A stretch of DNA of 64,000 nucleotides. It comes from Gonium pectorale. Taxonomy: Eukaryota; Chlorophyta; Chlorophyceae; Chlamydomonadales; Volvocaceae. The stretch lies in NCBI GenBank assembly GCA_001584585.1, contig LSYV01000005.1, positions 3,182,088-3,246,087 on the forward strand, written 5' to 3'. The stretch's first letter is position 1. The number at the start of each line of letters is the position of its first letter. The translations under genes were made by a program, and so were the position numbers. The notes beneath the pieces are model-generated. The model worked only from the letters and a program-made list of their open reading frames with translations, did no database searches and was not told where the DNA came from. Positions 43,874-55,315 of this stretch are shown here, piece by piece.

Positions 43874-46800
43874 ATGCGACTATTCCTGATCTTTGCCGTT
43901 GCTTTGGCAGCCACTCGCTTAGGCGATTCTGTCGACACGCCTGGTGGGGTGGTTCCAAAGCAGGTGCAACTGAAGGAGGGGACAATCAAGTTCTTCGACA
44001 TCAACATTCATTATAAGCTGTATGATGTCCTGAATCCAGGGCCAGTTGAAGGTACTGGTTCCCGGACATGGGTTGGGGTTATGCACACAGGTCCCTACAG
44101 CCTCGCGCCGCTTTTGAAGCTGATGACACGCGCTCTTATGGCGGGGGGGGGGGGGGTCTGGTCCCCGGTGCAGAGGATATGCGGTATCCCACCGCCGTTT
44201 TCCTGCATGGCGCCAAGTACACGTCGGACTTCTGGCTCAAGCTGGGGACGCTACAGAAAGTGGCGGAGTCGGGGGTGCGAGCAATGGCTATCGACCTGCC
44301 AGGTGCGACTGTCAGGAACAGCCGGTCTGGGTAGGTGGGCGCCACACGCAACCTACGAGGCATGCGCCCTACACGTCGTGGTAGCGCCAAGGATGCCAAT
44401 GCAATGTAGACTTCTCAAGCGATTAGTACGAGCGCCCCCCATGCTGAACGCTTTCTGCAACTGCATCGATAGGCCGGTCACGTGCCAGGCGCTTCGCAGC
44501 GGCGCCTCAACGCTTCTGCCCCTAACCCGCTGCGGTGCAGCACCTCACCGCAGCACCCTACACACCCTATCCACGCACACCGCACGCGCACCGATCATGC
44601 GCTTCCCATTACGCTCACCTTCTTCGCCCCTATGGTATGCATGCGCCCCCTGGCGCGCCGCAGGGTTCGGGGCCACGCCCGCTCTACCGTACAGCGACAA
44701 CAACATGCGGTCGGAGCTGCTCAAGACGGTCATCGAGGCCGCCTGGCCGCGGGTCAACTCCACCGTCATCCTCGTCTCGCCATCCATGAGCGGGTGGGCG
44801 CTGTTCCTTGTGGTCACGATGCCTGCCTGCCCGACCGGCCCGAGCTGGACACTCCGTGACAGGCCAGGGCACGTTCCTTGCCCTCCTCCCCTAGCACCCG
44901 CGTCCCGCGGCGCTGACCTCACGCGCAGCTGGCATGCCGGACGTGGCCCACACACGGCCATATCCCGCCAACTCCGCTCCTGCGACGGGCCCCGTCTAAG
45001 CCCAACACCCGAACGCCAGTAGCGGCGACTCCCGTCGCCGTGTTTGTCCATGCCTTGCCCGCGCCACATCGCAGGCGCTACGTGCTCCTTTCCGTCACGT
45101 GCCCCCCACACGGCCATACCCCGCCTATTCTATCTACACTAACGGACCCTCCCGTCGCCCATCGTGTTCTGATCTGCCCGCGCCACTGCGCAGGCGCTAC
45201 TCGCTCCCCTTCCTGGACCGGCACGGTGTGATGATCACTTCCTTCGTGGCGGTGGCCCCCATCGGAATTAAGGACTGGGGCGGGCCGTGGGAGGACACGC
45301 ACAAGCGGGTAGGCGGGTGGGCGGGCGGGCAGGAAACGGGCTCGCTGCTGCCATGTGGCGCTATGCTGCTTGGTGGCTTGTATCATGCTGTGGATCAGAC
45401 CGTGTACTGCGATGTTTGGACCCTCGCTGTGATTGCGGTACGCGCTTGTGGCAAAACTCAGCTTCACCTCACTGTTTTCCCGGAACGCAGGTGTGCGCGC
45501 TGGGTGTGTACGGCAAGAATGATGCGCTGGCGGGTGACGCGGAGCGCCTCGTCCGCCTTTTCCAGTTTGCTTGGAAGGTATGGTAATGCGAAATGCGAGG
45601 GAGGGGAGCGAAGCACCGGGTGGGGGGCCGGGATGATCGGCTTCTCGGTAGCACCGGTAGGAACGCAAACGGCATGCCAAAACAGCAGCAGCTGATCCGG
45701 GCGTTGTACTTGATGTTCCAGATGGGCCGGCGGCGCGGCGTTCCGTCGCTCTGTGGGCCCGTTGCTGATGAGCGGGCGATATTGTGTGCTCCGGCACAAA
45801 ACTCCTGTGTCTGTGGTGCACATCCCCTTCGGCGGCCCCTTTCGGCGAGCACGAGCCACAACGGCGCCGCCGCGTTTGTGCACCTGTTCTCTCCTCAAGT
45901 TGATTGCCGTCTGCCCCACAGTCGCCGGCTCCAGCGCTGCGGTTCGCCGTTGCAGTTCCTGCCACTGCAACGCCTCCTGCGCCTGCATGTGAAGCGGCGG
46001 CCGCTGCCGCTGCCGGCTAGCTCCTGCATCTCACTGTCCATCGTCGCGCGGCTTGCACAGGACGCACACACACGAGCATCAATCACTTTTGCGCTTACGG
46101 TCGTAGTATGCGTCGTTTCATTTCAACACACGAGCTTATGTATAACACGCATGTATAACACACACATGCATCGCACGCATTTTGTGCCACGCATATCTAA
46201 CACACAGGTATGCGGCTCCGTACGCCCGCTCGCCCCGCATGGCCCCCAGGTGGTCATTCCGGGAGCCGGACACCGCAGCTACGAGGACAAGCCCGACGTC
46301 TTCCACAAGGTGGGCTGCCCGAGGGCGCATTCAAGCACACGCGCACATGCCACACCCACACCTCTCAAGGCTCCCACGTTTCCCACAAAGTGCCTTGCCG
46401 ATCGGGTCGGGTCAGCTTGGGGCCTTGGGCTACATCACATGGAGACGCATCAGCATGCGTGCTAGCACGTAGGCCGACTGGATCCAGGAGCGCAGTAACG
46501 AAATGGATCCAAGGCAGCCGTCGTGCGCCAGTCGCAGCAGTCTCAGCAGTCGCAGTCGAACCTAATCGGGCCAAGGCTGGGCACAGCGATGCTGGGGTTA
46601 GAGGTTGCAGCTCTGACGGGTGTGGCGGGTGGCCAGTGGATGCAGCGTCGCGATCTGTGCACGCCTGTGCGAGAAGCGAGTCCAAGGTGTTGGCTGACTG
46701 GCCGCCAGTACGGTAGTCTCCGTAACAGCACCAGCACGTGCCGGCTCCGGTAACCTCGTCTGCTCCAGTCCGTCTTAAACTGCATCGTGTGCATCGCCTC

Positions 46801-46998
46801 CCGTCTACCGCTAACGCCCGTGCCCAGTCACTTGTGCGTCCCCCCCTCCCGCCGTTTAACTCCCTTGTGCCGCAGGTGCTGCTGACCTTCATGCGCAAGT
46901 GCAAGCGCCTGCCCAACGGCTACCACGAGGTGCTCCCCGAGCAGGGCATCGAGCTGGTGCGCACGCTGCGCCAGGTGGAGCGGGCACCAGCTCACTAG
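43874..46998 (+). CDS. ABHD14: ABHD14-type alpha/beta hydrolase with signal peptide
   Basis: Serine hydrolase-fold protein of the ABHD14 (CIB) family, whose animal members hydrolyse small esters and act as protein lysine deacetylase; the substrate here is unknown. Exons: 43874-44051, 44174-44302, 44664-44793, 45194-45308, 45491-45577, 46208-46309 and 46876-46998, in phase, about 287 aa. It starts MRLFLIFAVALAATRLGDS, a likely signal peptide. Family landmarks: AVFLHGAKYTSDFWLKLGTL, VRAMAIDLPGFG, nucleophile elbow VSPSMSGRYSLPFL, then VAVAPIG, acid in VYGKNDALAG and catalytic His in VIPGAGHRSYEDKP. Triad Ser, Asp and His are all present. The linker between AWK and VVIPGAGH is the least certain; an extra exon around 45930-46010 is possible. 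Intron 1 contains a run of 14 G (44143-44156), and intron 3 contains a duplication of the next exon's start. Confidence 0.9.
44951..45210 (+). repeat. Diverged tandem duplication covering the acceptor of ABHD14 exon 4
   Basis: cacacggccata followed by cccgcc occurs at 44951 and 45107. cccgtcgcc...gcccgcgccac followed by cgcaggcgctac occurs ending near 45080 and near 45200. The second copy is the real splice acceptor and exon start (cag|gcgctac at 45194). The first is a look-alike inside the intron. Between the matches the copies have diverged and differ by an indel of some 35-40 bases. Confidence 0.7.
46083..46132 (+). repeat. Dispersed repeat copy in an ABHD14 intron
   Basis: atcacttttgcgcttacggt and the following cgtagtatgcgtcgtttcat ttcaacacac segment match the reverse complement of 42158-42209 in SELENOS intron 4 over about 50 bases. 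It also resembles part of the copy at 1988-2080. Confidence 0.75.
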
Positions 46999-48970
46999 GG
47001 CGCTGCGCTGTGGTGTCTTGAGCACGCGGGGCGCAGTGGCAACCGGGCGCTACCGGAAGGGCGTGCGCTGTGGGCGGGAGAGCGGGAGAGCGGGAGTGCG
47101 CCCCTGGGGTCAGGATTAGAAAGTGCATTGGCAGTTTGGAGCTGGCATGCTGCCCCTCGATGGCGGTCGCCCAACGCATGTTGCGCCGTGTGCTCTGGCG
47201 CCCGCTCATGTTATGTGGCCGCGCCACATAAGTGGGTTCGGGGTGTCTTCTGGGACCTCTGTCGCCCCGGGGCCATGCTGCGACACAGTGTCAGTGGGAG
47301 GGGCATCAGGCGATACCAGGGATGCCCGGGGGGGGTGGAGGTGTGCGCCCTGGCGGTGGGCACGTCGCAACACGTTTAGAGCCGGTGGGGGTCGCTTCAG
47401 CCCTCGACTGTGCCGAACCTGGGTCAGAGCGTTGGTGGCTTTGGGCACTCAAATGGGCTACCGCACAGACGCGCGGGCCTGCGAGGTCGCCTGCTTGTGG
47501 GGCGCGGTGCTCAGCATGGCCGCATTATCGCGTGTGTGCGGTCGCGTAGCGTTGGCTGTTGTGATCATGCACCCACATACACACCCTCAGCAAGCCTATG
47601 ACCTATGAGCGCGCTGTACGGGCACGCCGTTCATAACATAGAACACCACATCAGACATCACCCCTGGGCAAGGCAAGGATAGGAGGATGGCCTGACGGGA
47701 GAGAGGTCAGCTCCTGGTCCCAGCTGATTGCTGTTCCCCCGCACCGGTAGGCGTGCATGTGGGGCAGCTTGCGCGACGCCGAGGTGCCACTGTCCGGGTG
47801 GCGGGGGCCGTCTGGCCGTAGCTTCGGCGGGTCCGGGGCGCACGCCGCAGCCCCCCACACACGCAAAGGGGCATCGCTCCACCAGTGCTGTGAAGGAAGC
47901 GCCATGCCGGTGGGCCTGGAGAGCTGTGCGATGACGGGTACCGGTATGTGGATGCAACCCGTGCGGACTGTTAAGGCGACGGGCTAAGAGGAATGGAAAG
48001 GTTGGAAACATGGAATGGTCTCCGACATGCGTGGCCCCAGTTTGCTATAGGACCTGGGTCACGGGGTAGTTCCACCCTTGCTGCGCACTGAGGCTTCGTG
48101 TTGTGTTATGTTACGCCCCGCTAAATGTCTCATGTAAGCGGTGCTTGCGGGTCGATAGGGGCTTAGGGGGGTCGCTGCACTGGAGACAGGCCATCATGAT
48201 ATGCTGAGCGTGTCGAGAAGCCGTGAAATGGTGCCCATCAGCTGCGTCAGGATGTACGACATCGCCCGCGGGCTGTGCACCAGGCGCCAACACGCCGTGC
48301 CGCGGTGACCTGAGAGCGTTCGTCGCCCCATACATCGCCCCATACATCGGCTCCAACAGCAAGCCGCCGCGCCCCGCGGTGGTTCGGGTGTGCGGCAATA
48401 TGCGAGCCGCCAATGCCGCACCGTACTGCGACACACGCGCCCCTCCCCCCAGCCGCTCGCCACCCGTGCCACTTACTGCAACCCCAGACGGCTGCGTCCT
48501 GCGCCCCCGTCGATGCCCGGCGCGTACAGCACCCTTGCGTGGCACGCACTGTCCCTGCATATCGGGCTACCTTTGCAATAGCTCAGCCCAGCATCCGCAT
48601 AAAGAGTTTAAAGCTTTAGCCCTTGCACAAGCGTCACCTGCTGCTCTGCATGCATTCGTGTGACAACTACCCATACATGCCCATCCTGCAGCTCCACCCT
48701 GCACGTCATGATGTGGCACCGACCTGAGTGTCCCTGGGACTGGATCCTGTCTCGAAAGCCTGAACGTCGGAAGCACGACCCCCTGCCAAAAACGGGCATC
48801 AAATCCCCGTGCCGAAGATGCAGCCTGCAAAGCATCTAACACAACTTTTCGTCCACCCTTACCCCCAGACATCCAAATGCCTATAACCATGTTCACTCCT
48901 TGCCACGGCTCGCGTTAACCTCGTGGTTGCGTACGCTACTCTCCTGTACCCAGCCCCGACCCCACGCAGC
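46999..48970. other. Intergenic, convergent 3' ends
   Basis: This stretch separates the ABHD14-like gene and the 3' end of the minus-strand UBZ-finger gene. A minus-strand frame ending at 48194 finishes with the plausible-looking MSYILTQLMGTISRLLDTLS, but no neighbouring exon or family could be attached to it. No other supported coding sequence was seen. Confidence 0.45.
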
Positions 48971-50613
48971 TCAGCCTCCCAGCTTCTTGCAACACGCGTC
49001 TACGTGCGCGTTCAGCTCCGCGTTGGTCATCCGGGCCGGCAGCTGCATTCCGCAGATCGGGCACTGCGCGCCCGGGGCCATCGCCGGCGCCACGGTGGGT
49101 GCAGGCGGCGGCTGCCACGGCGCCGCCGGCGTTGCCGCCGCTTGCGACGCCCGCCGGCCAGCCGCCGGGCCCGCGCCGGCCGCCTTCCCCTGGCGGCCCC
49201 GCGCCGCCGCCTGACGTGGCGACATGGCGGGCTGGGTGCCGCCGGCACCTTGCGTAGATGCCGCGCTGCCGCCCCGCCCACCGGCGGCGGCGCTACGGCC
49301 GCCGCCCATGCGGCCGCCGCCGCGGGGGCTCACAGAGGCCCTGCCCGTGGGCCGCGGCGGCTGCGTTTGCGGCTGCCCCTGCCGCTGCCCAAACTGTGCC
49401 TGGGGCTGGCTCCGTTGCTGCTGCGATTCCCACTGAGGGTCCTCGCGTCCTCCCAGTGGCCCGGGCACAGGCTGCGCCTGCGGCGGGCCGTTGTGCCGAG
49501 CGCCGCTACAGCTGCCGCCGCCGCCGGCGGAACCTTCACCAGTGCAGGCGTGAAGCGGTGGTGCGACGTGGGAGGCAGCTCCGCCCACCGTGCCGTGCGC
49601 ACCAGGCCGCTGCTGCGGCGGGCCCTGTTGCTGGTGCTGCCAGCCCTGCTGCTGCGGCCCCTGTCGCCACTGCGGGTGTGGCGGGTGCTGTGAGCGCTGC
49701 TGCAGAGCCGCGCCCTGCTGCTGCTCTTGCCAGCCCTCAGGGGGCTGCTGTTGCGCCGCTGGCAGAGGCGGTGGCGGGTGCTGCTCGGCGGGCTGCTGCC
49801 GCCGGCGCGCCTCGGGCGGACCGGGTGGACGCTGGGGTGGCGGTTGAGGCCACGCAGGCTGGTGCTGCTGGTGCTGCGGCGGCGGCGGCTGCTCGGCCTG
49901 AGCAGGCGCCCAGGGCCCACGCCAAGTGGCATGCTCCAGCCCGGGGGCTGGCGCCGCCTCCAGCGGGCGCGGCTGCCAGCCAGCCGTAGCGGCAGCATTG
50001 GGTCCAGTGGCGGGGCGCCCACTGCGGCCCGCCGCCGCTGGAACGCCTGAACCGCAATCCGGCTTGTAGGCTCCTGGGTTGGTGATTTCCGGGGCCATCG
50101 TCCGGTCAACGTCGTCGGGCTGATGCAAGGGGAAACCAGGGGCGGGCCGCAAACCACTGTGAGCGCCGCCTTCAGCTGCGTTCGCCTGCTGCAACGGGCC
50201 GCACTGCTGCCGATCCTGCGGCGGCAGCGGCGGAGCGCCGTGCGGTTCGCTGCCGCCGACGCGCCCGCTGTGCCCTCGCGGGAGGGGCTCGTGACGCAGC
50301 TGCTGGCCCGGCACATGATCAGCCTGGTGCGGCGGCGCCTGGTGCGCACTTGTGTGTGGGTGGGGATGTGGTGGAGCGCCGCCTGCCGATGCAGCTCCAT
50401 CGTGGCTGTTACCCGCGCCGCCGCCTCTGGCTCTGACACTCGCACCCACAGTCGCTGACCCGTGTGTAACTTCGCCAACACCGGCGCGGCCGGTGGCCTC
50501 CAGCGGCGCAGACGGCTGCTCCGCGCGTGGGCTGGCATGGCTTACGTGGAGCGACAAGGGCGGTCGGCGCCGGACGGGCGCTCCGGGCAGGGGCCTGAAG
50601 AGCTTGCGCACGT
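48971..50613 (-). CDS. 3' exon of a Gln/Pro/Ala-rich protein with C-terminal UBZ4-like zinc finger (partial)
   Basis: I do not recognise the protein as a whole. This exon starts after an acceptor at about 50614 (CACCCACAG) with DVRKLFRPLPG. It runs about 545 residues of Pro/Gln/His/Gly-rich sequence (many QQ and PP repeats) and ends with CPICGMQLPARMTNAELNAH followed by VDACCKKLGG-stop. That end is a C-x2-C-x15-H-x3-C finger with an Asp two residues after the His, like the Rad18/UBZ4 fingers that bind ubiquitin in DNA-damage proteins; the loop is about four residues longer than usual. If it is a true UBZ4, the protein probably binds ubiquitinated partners in the nucleus. The upstream exons were not resolved. 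Antisense open frames here are shadows. Confidence 0.65.
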
Positions 50614-51491
50614 CTGTGGGTGGGGGCGATTGCCGCTTGGCATGGTCAGGGGCTTGCGAAGGGCAGGTCTCCGGTGGGCGGCGGCTGGGGATCAGGGAGT
50701 TGCGCCGCAGGCGCCACGAAAAAGGAAGTAAATGTGGCCGCAGGCCCCACGATTCCTGCTCAACGCAGCCCTTCAGTTACAGTGATGCGCTGCTGTGGTT
50801 ACGAGCCTCGGGCTCCACGATGCATCGGACATGCACAGCAGTGTGGTGCTGATGCAATTTGGATTGAAAGGGCACGTCGAAAGATACGCCGGTGCATACC
50901 CCGATCGGCAGGTACGACAAAGCGCCATTGCTTCATCTTTGTTCGTACGGCACACGGGGTCGAGTCACGGGGCGTCATGACCAAATATCAAACACTGTGA
51001 ATATCGGCGGTACGAGCGGCCACAAAACGAAGCCTGCAGGCAGTATCGCCGATGGCTTTGGCTCGCTCAGTTGAATCAATATCAGTCTGACAGGACTTGG
51101 TCTGCGGTTATTTCGTTTGTCCGAAACGCTGTATCCAGGGGGAGGGTACCATCACGGAAAGAAACTCCCAGGTCCCTCGCACATGCAGGAGAGTTGAATT
51201 TCCATTAACGTCAAATTTCCATTGGCCCTTCATGCCATACCATGATAGATAAAACCAAAGTCTCATACACCCATACCGGATACGGAATACGGTAGGAAAG
51301 GTGACTGTTAAGGACAAGAGGATCGTACAGACACGAAACGGAGAGATAGATAGTGCCACTACGCACTCAGGTAATTGGTCATACTCTTCGTACCAATACC
51401 GTACTAGGTCACGACGCCAAGAACGGTCTGAAAATTGCGCCCTGCCCGTTTCTTAACACCGCTACGGCTGCCACACAACCTCCCGGCCGCC

Positions 51492-54108
51492 TCACTCCAT
51501 GCTCCGGGCCCCTCCTTCGTTCGCCGCACCGCCCATGGCCAACAGGAGCCGGCCCGCCTCCTGTGCGAGGAAGCCCCCGCGCGACCGACGGGTCGCCACT
51601 GCCCCTTCCTCCCGCGGCCCCGCCCCCGTCTCCACCCGCCCCAGCCCCAGCTGGCCTCCCCGCGCTGGGCTGGCGTCCATGGCGGCTGCAGCCACGACCG
51701 GACTGCCGCTGCACGCCACTGAGAACGCCTGGCGCTGCTCCGACCAGGCGACGGAAACAGAATGATCAGGCTCAGGCCAAGTCCCCGCATCGGCAGCCCG
51801 CAGCGCGCTGCCCGGTTCGGCCGCTGTGAGGCTGGTCGGCCGGGCTGCGTGCGTGGTGCACGCATGCTCCGCGCGTTCCGCATCCATGGGTTCGGCCGCT
51901 ACCTCGGGCTGCGCAGCCGCATGCGTGACCGTGCTGGCGGCGAGCGGCGGGTCGCGGCTGCGTGGGCCGCCGGTGGCGGCCGGCGCGCCGGACGAGCATC
52001 GCTGCACCTGCGCCTGCGCAGGCCCGGCGGCGCCTTTGTGGAGATCGGCACCTGCGCAGGCGCAGGGAGAGCGGCGCGAACGCATTGCTTGCGGTGGTCG
52101 GGTTGTTTTCGTTTTTCCAGCCTCCTAGGCATCTTGTGTTAACTGCTACGGACGCGCCTTGCTCAATCAACCGCGAACGCGCTGCTTGGCGACCGCTGGC
52201 GCATACCTACTACCTGGCCTTGCAGAGGCACGAAACATGCTCGTGCCCGCTCTTTAATGGCGTGTCGGACCCAGCTCGGATTCCGCCCACAGCACAAGGC
52301 CTTGATGTGTATGCGTCCAGCTGAGCCCCCGGACCAGTCCACCCTGTGGTCCCCCCTTGCCTGGAGCACCCACCATGGGTCGCGCGCCCAGCTCCCCGGT
52401 TGTTGCCGAGAGCCGCCCACACGGGGTCCGTCCGCTGGCTGCCGCGGCCCGCGCCGCCCAGGCTCAGGGCGGTGAAGAGCTGGCCCCACTCCGGCTGCTG
52501 CGGGCGCGCCTGTTGTCGTTCCGCCAGGCAGGGGGGGCACGGGCGGGCGGGAGAGCGCGGTCACACGGCGGCCAGCAACAACCATGATCGGACGTGCTCA
52601 TGGCTGACGTACGGTACTGCATTCCACAGCGCAAGAAGACGCGCACGCGATGCGCACACGGGCCGCCCTCCCGTTCCAGCCACGGGGCATCACCCGCATG
52701 TGTGCCGGCATCGGGACCGGGACCGTGAGACGGACACATTGGCACACCCCTGGCTACCCGGCTGTCCTTACCTGGCCCTCGCCCGCGGTACCTTTGGCGC
52801 TGCCGCCCTGCGGATAGCCCTTCGGCTCGCCGCCGCCTCGGTGCTGCGGCGGCGGCGATGGCTGCTGCTGCTGCAGCAGCAGCTGCTGGCCGGCGTGGCA
52901 GGCCGTGCCGCCGCCAGCCATCCCCGTCCCCGCTCCCGTCGACATCGCCGCCTCCGGCGGCTCGTCGTCCTCTCCGTCAGCCCCCACGTCCACGATGCCG
53001 CGCACCGCCGTGAGGCGGGAGCGTACGTGGTCCGCGGCGTGCAGTCGGGGCATCTTGTGGGGCTTGGCTGGGCTGCGCCACCTGCCGGCGGGCGGGCACG
53101 TGGGCAGGATGGCGCGGAAGGGGGGGAGGTAATGGGGGAATTGGCAGAGGCACTGGCGCACTGGTCGCATGACGGCACAAGTCCTTTGTGGTCTGGGGCG
53201 CTGCAGTGGGCTGCTAGTGGACGGCTGATTCGATACCGCCCCGGCGGTGTCCCCGCTGCCGCCTCTGCCCTTGCCGAACAATCTTTGCACTACGGCTGCC
53301 GTTTTACGGTCAGGATTCAGTGGACCAGGTCCGAGGGTGGGACGCGGCGCCATGCTCCTTGTGCTTGATAGTGAAGACACGGATCGCCCCGCTAGCATGG
53401 CTGGTGCCCACAGGTCACATACCGGAGGGCCCCAGTCAGGACGGCGATGCTGTTCTCCAGCTCTGAGGCCTTAAGGATGCGATGGCTGTCGCCGCCGCTG
53501 CTGCCGGCCGGGCGCCCCTCGAGCCAACCGCAGCCCTGCATGCAGGCCGTAAAAGACAGGGCCCAGGCAGACACTGGCTTCTCCCAAGCACTACGGTTCG
53601 GCAGACACTGGCTTCTCCCAAGCACTACGGTTCGGCGCAATCTGACACACATTGGCACTGCGTCGGCTGGCGATAGTGTTAGCGACGCCTCCCAGTCCCC
53701 AGGAAACAGGTCGGCGGGCTGTGTGCAACACGGCCGACACGGCAGCTTGCCGTATTGCCATGTCGCTACCCTGAGCCCATCATCCCTGAAGTCCTGTTCT
53801 TGTAGTTGCCCCTTCAAGTCCGGCCTTGCCCCGCTGGCAGACCAGCGGGTGCGCACCCGGTCGCGGGCGCAGCAACAGTACACACCCCAGCCGGTTGGAG
53901 CACGCGTCAAGCCGGAGAGCTTGCACCGCCTCACCTCTGCATCCTCGAGCCCTCGCTTGGGCCGCGCCGGCTGGACGGTCGTTACGGGAGACGCTGAAGC
54001 GTGTCCCTCTTTAAGTCGCTTCTGTAGCACGCCGTCCACCGGGCCCTCAGCCGGACGCTTGCCAGTGGCGCAGTTACTCGTCATTGGGCGGTCAACTACG
54101 GTAGTCAA
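51492..54108 (-). CDS. Probable upstream exons of the UBZ-finger gene, structure unresolved
   Basis: Three minus-strand open stretches have protein-like composition and the right orientation to belong to the gene ending at 48971. 53392-54108 starts with two Met (MTTVVDRPMTSN), then GKRPAEGPVDGVLQKRLKEG, a basic nuclear-type segment, and ends with ELENSIAVLTGALRYV. 52754-53398 contains KTAAVVQRLFGKGRGGSG and, later, a segment rich in acidic residues and Gln. 51492-52085 ends MGGAANEGGARSM next to a GTGAGG donor. I could not join them by phase to the 3' exon, so they may be one gene or two. A 34-bp tandem duplication breaks the frame inside the first stretch, which suggests part of it is intron. 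Confidence 0.35.
53566..53633. repeat. Exact 34-bp tandem duplication
   Basis: ggcagacactggcttctccc followed by aagcactacggttc occurs twice head to tail with no difference. Because 34 is not a multiple of three, it shifts any reading frame across it. Perfect identity suggests a recent event. Confidence 0.9.
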
Positions 54109-54389
54109 GCGCCCTACGATAAGTGCCCAAAATTAGCACATCCAGACGATAGGTAAGGACTTGTGTCAGGAGCCTGCTGCACACGTGGCGGGCTGGTTTT
54201 GGACTGCGACGTGGGAGGCGGTCGGATTCCGTATTAAGAAACAGCTGCCAATGGACTTATAGCAGCATTGGGATGTAGAAGGGCACGAGTAATGAAACGG
54301 ATGAACGCTACTTCGCCGCGCAGTATCACGACAGTCGTTAGCACTGGTTGAGGCAAATGAACAACCCTCAAGCCACGATGCTGCTAACT

Positions 54390-54434
54390 GCAGCGCAAGC
54401 CGTCATTGCTGCATGCAGCGCAAGCCGTCATTGC
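54390..54434. repeat. 20-bp direct repeat with 5-bp spacer
   Basis: gcagcgcaagccgtcattgc occurs at 54390-54409 and again at 54415-54434, identical in both copies. Confidence 0.85.
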
Positions 54435-55191
54435 CGCGCTCGCCGTACTCGGGAAAAAGGCGGGAACCCCAGTGCTCGTCCGTGAATCCAAGGCGGCATG
54501 CGGACCAGATTGCGTTGCAAGACATTTCAGGCATCACGCCGCAAGCTCAGTTGTATGCAAGCTCGGTTGAACCTACGGGATAGCGGGAATTCCCACAAGC
54601 GCCTCCCCATCTGCTTGCAATCAGCCAGCTTACACAATGAGACCTTTTGCTGTCTGGCGCTGCTTTCCCAACCAGACGAATGATAGCCGTATGCCACCCA
54701 CGCGGCTGCCACCCAACCCTTATACCCGATACCACACCCACGCTGCATATCGCGCCCCTACCACCGTCTGTCACAATGTCGCTGCCTTCACTTTGGGCAC
54801 CTGCATGCCAGCTAGCACCCTGCGAGGTAGATAGCTAGGCGGTTGTCGCCGTCCCTGCCGAATACCAGGCGGCATCGCCTTTCCATTAGCGCCAAGAGCC
54901 GCAGCAGCGGCCCTACAGCACTAAGTCCTAGCGACCGAACCCGGAGGGTTGGAAGGAGTCGCGGGTTGTCTGACGACGATGTGCGCCTTTCACAACAATT
55001 GCCTGCTGCCATACACCGTGTCGAACTCTTGTAGCCGGACACACGGCCGTTCAGCACCGTACAACCTGTACGTGCACACAGACCACCTCCACCTCCTTAA
55101 TGACGGGCTGCGCGGAGTTTACGGGGCTCCTTCCCTTTACCCTCTGTCCCACCCCTAAATTCTCCAGACGGCTTGCCCTTGTCTTCGGGAG

Positions 55192-55315
55192 CTAAAAGAA
55201 GAGAAGCCTGCACAGAAAGAGGGAGCCCGTCTCTACGGCCGTACACGCCCGAAGGCGCGACGTTTCCAATAGGGCGGGCAGGTACAGACCAAGACATGTG
55301 ACGTACGTCCCGGCC
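55192..55315 (+). repeat. Dispersed repeat copy, about 125 bp
   Basis: Aligns along most of its length with 60022-60150. Shared landmarks in order: taaaagaa, gcagaga or gcacaga, ctctacgg, tacacgcccgaaggcgcgac, gtttcca or gtttcc, gcgggc.ggta, catgtgacgt. Differences are mostly single bases and 1-2 base indels. Confidence 0.85.

Noticed and set aside
44068..44173. Poly-Gly coding extension (14 G run) upstream of the second ABHD14 exon
   Set aside because: The acceptor at 44171-44173 splices in phase directly to EDMRYPTAVFLHG, so the G run is intronic.
48194..48472. Minus-strand frame ending MSYILTQLMGTISRLLDTLSIS
   Set aside because: The end looks protein-like but the rest does not, no exon chain or family could be attached.
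49590..49847. Cys-rich open frame on the plus strand that looks like a metallothionein
   Set aside because: It is the antisense of the Gln/Pro repeats (CTG/TGC codons) of the minus-strand UBZ-finger exon, with no splice or start context.
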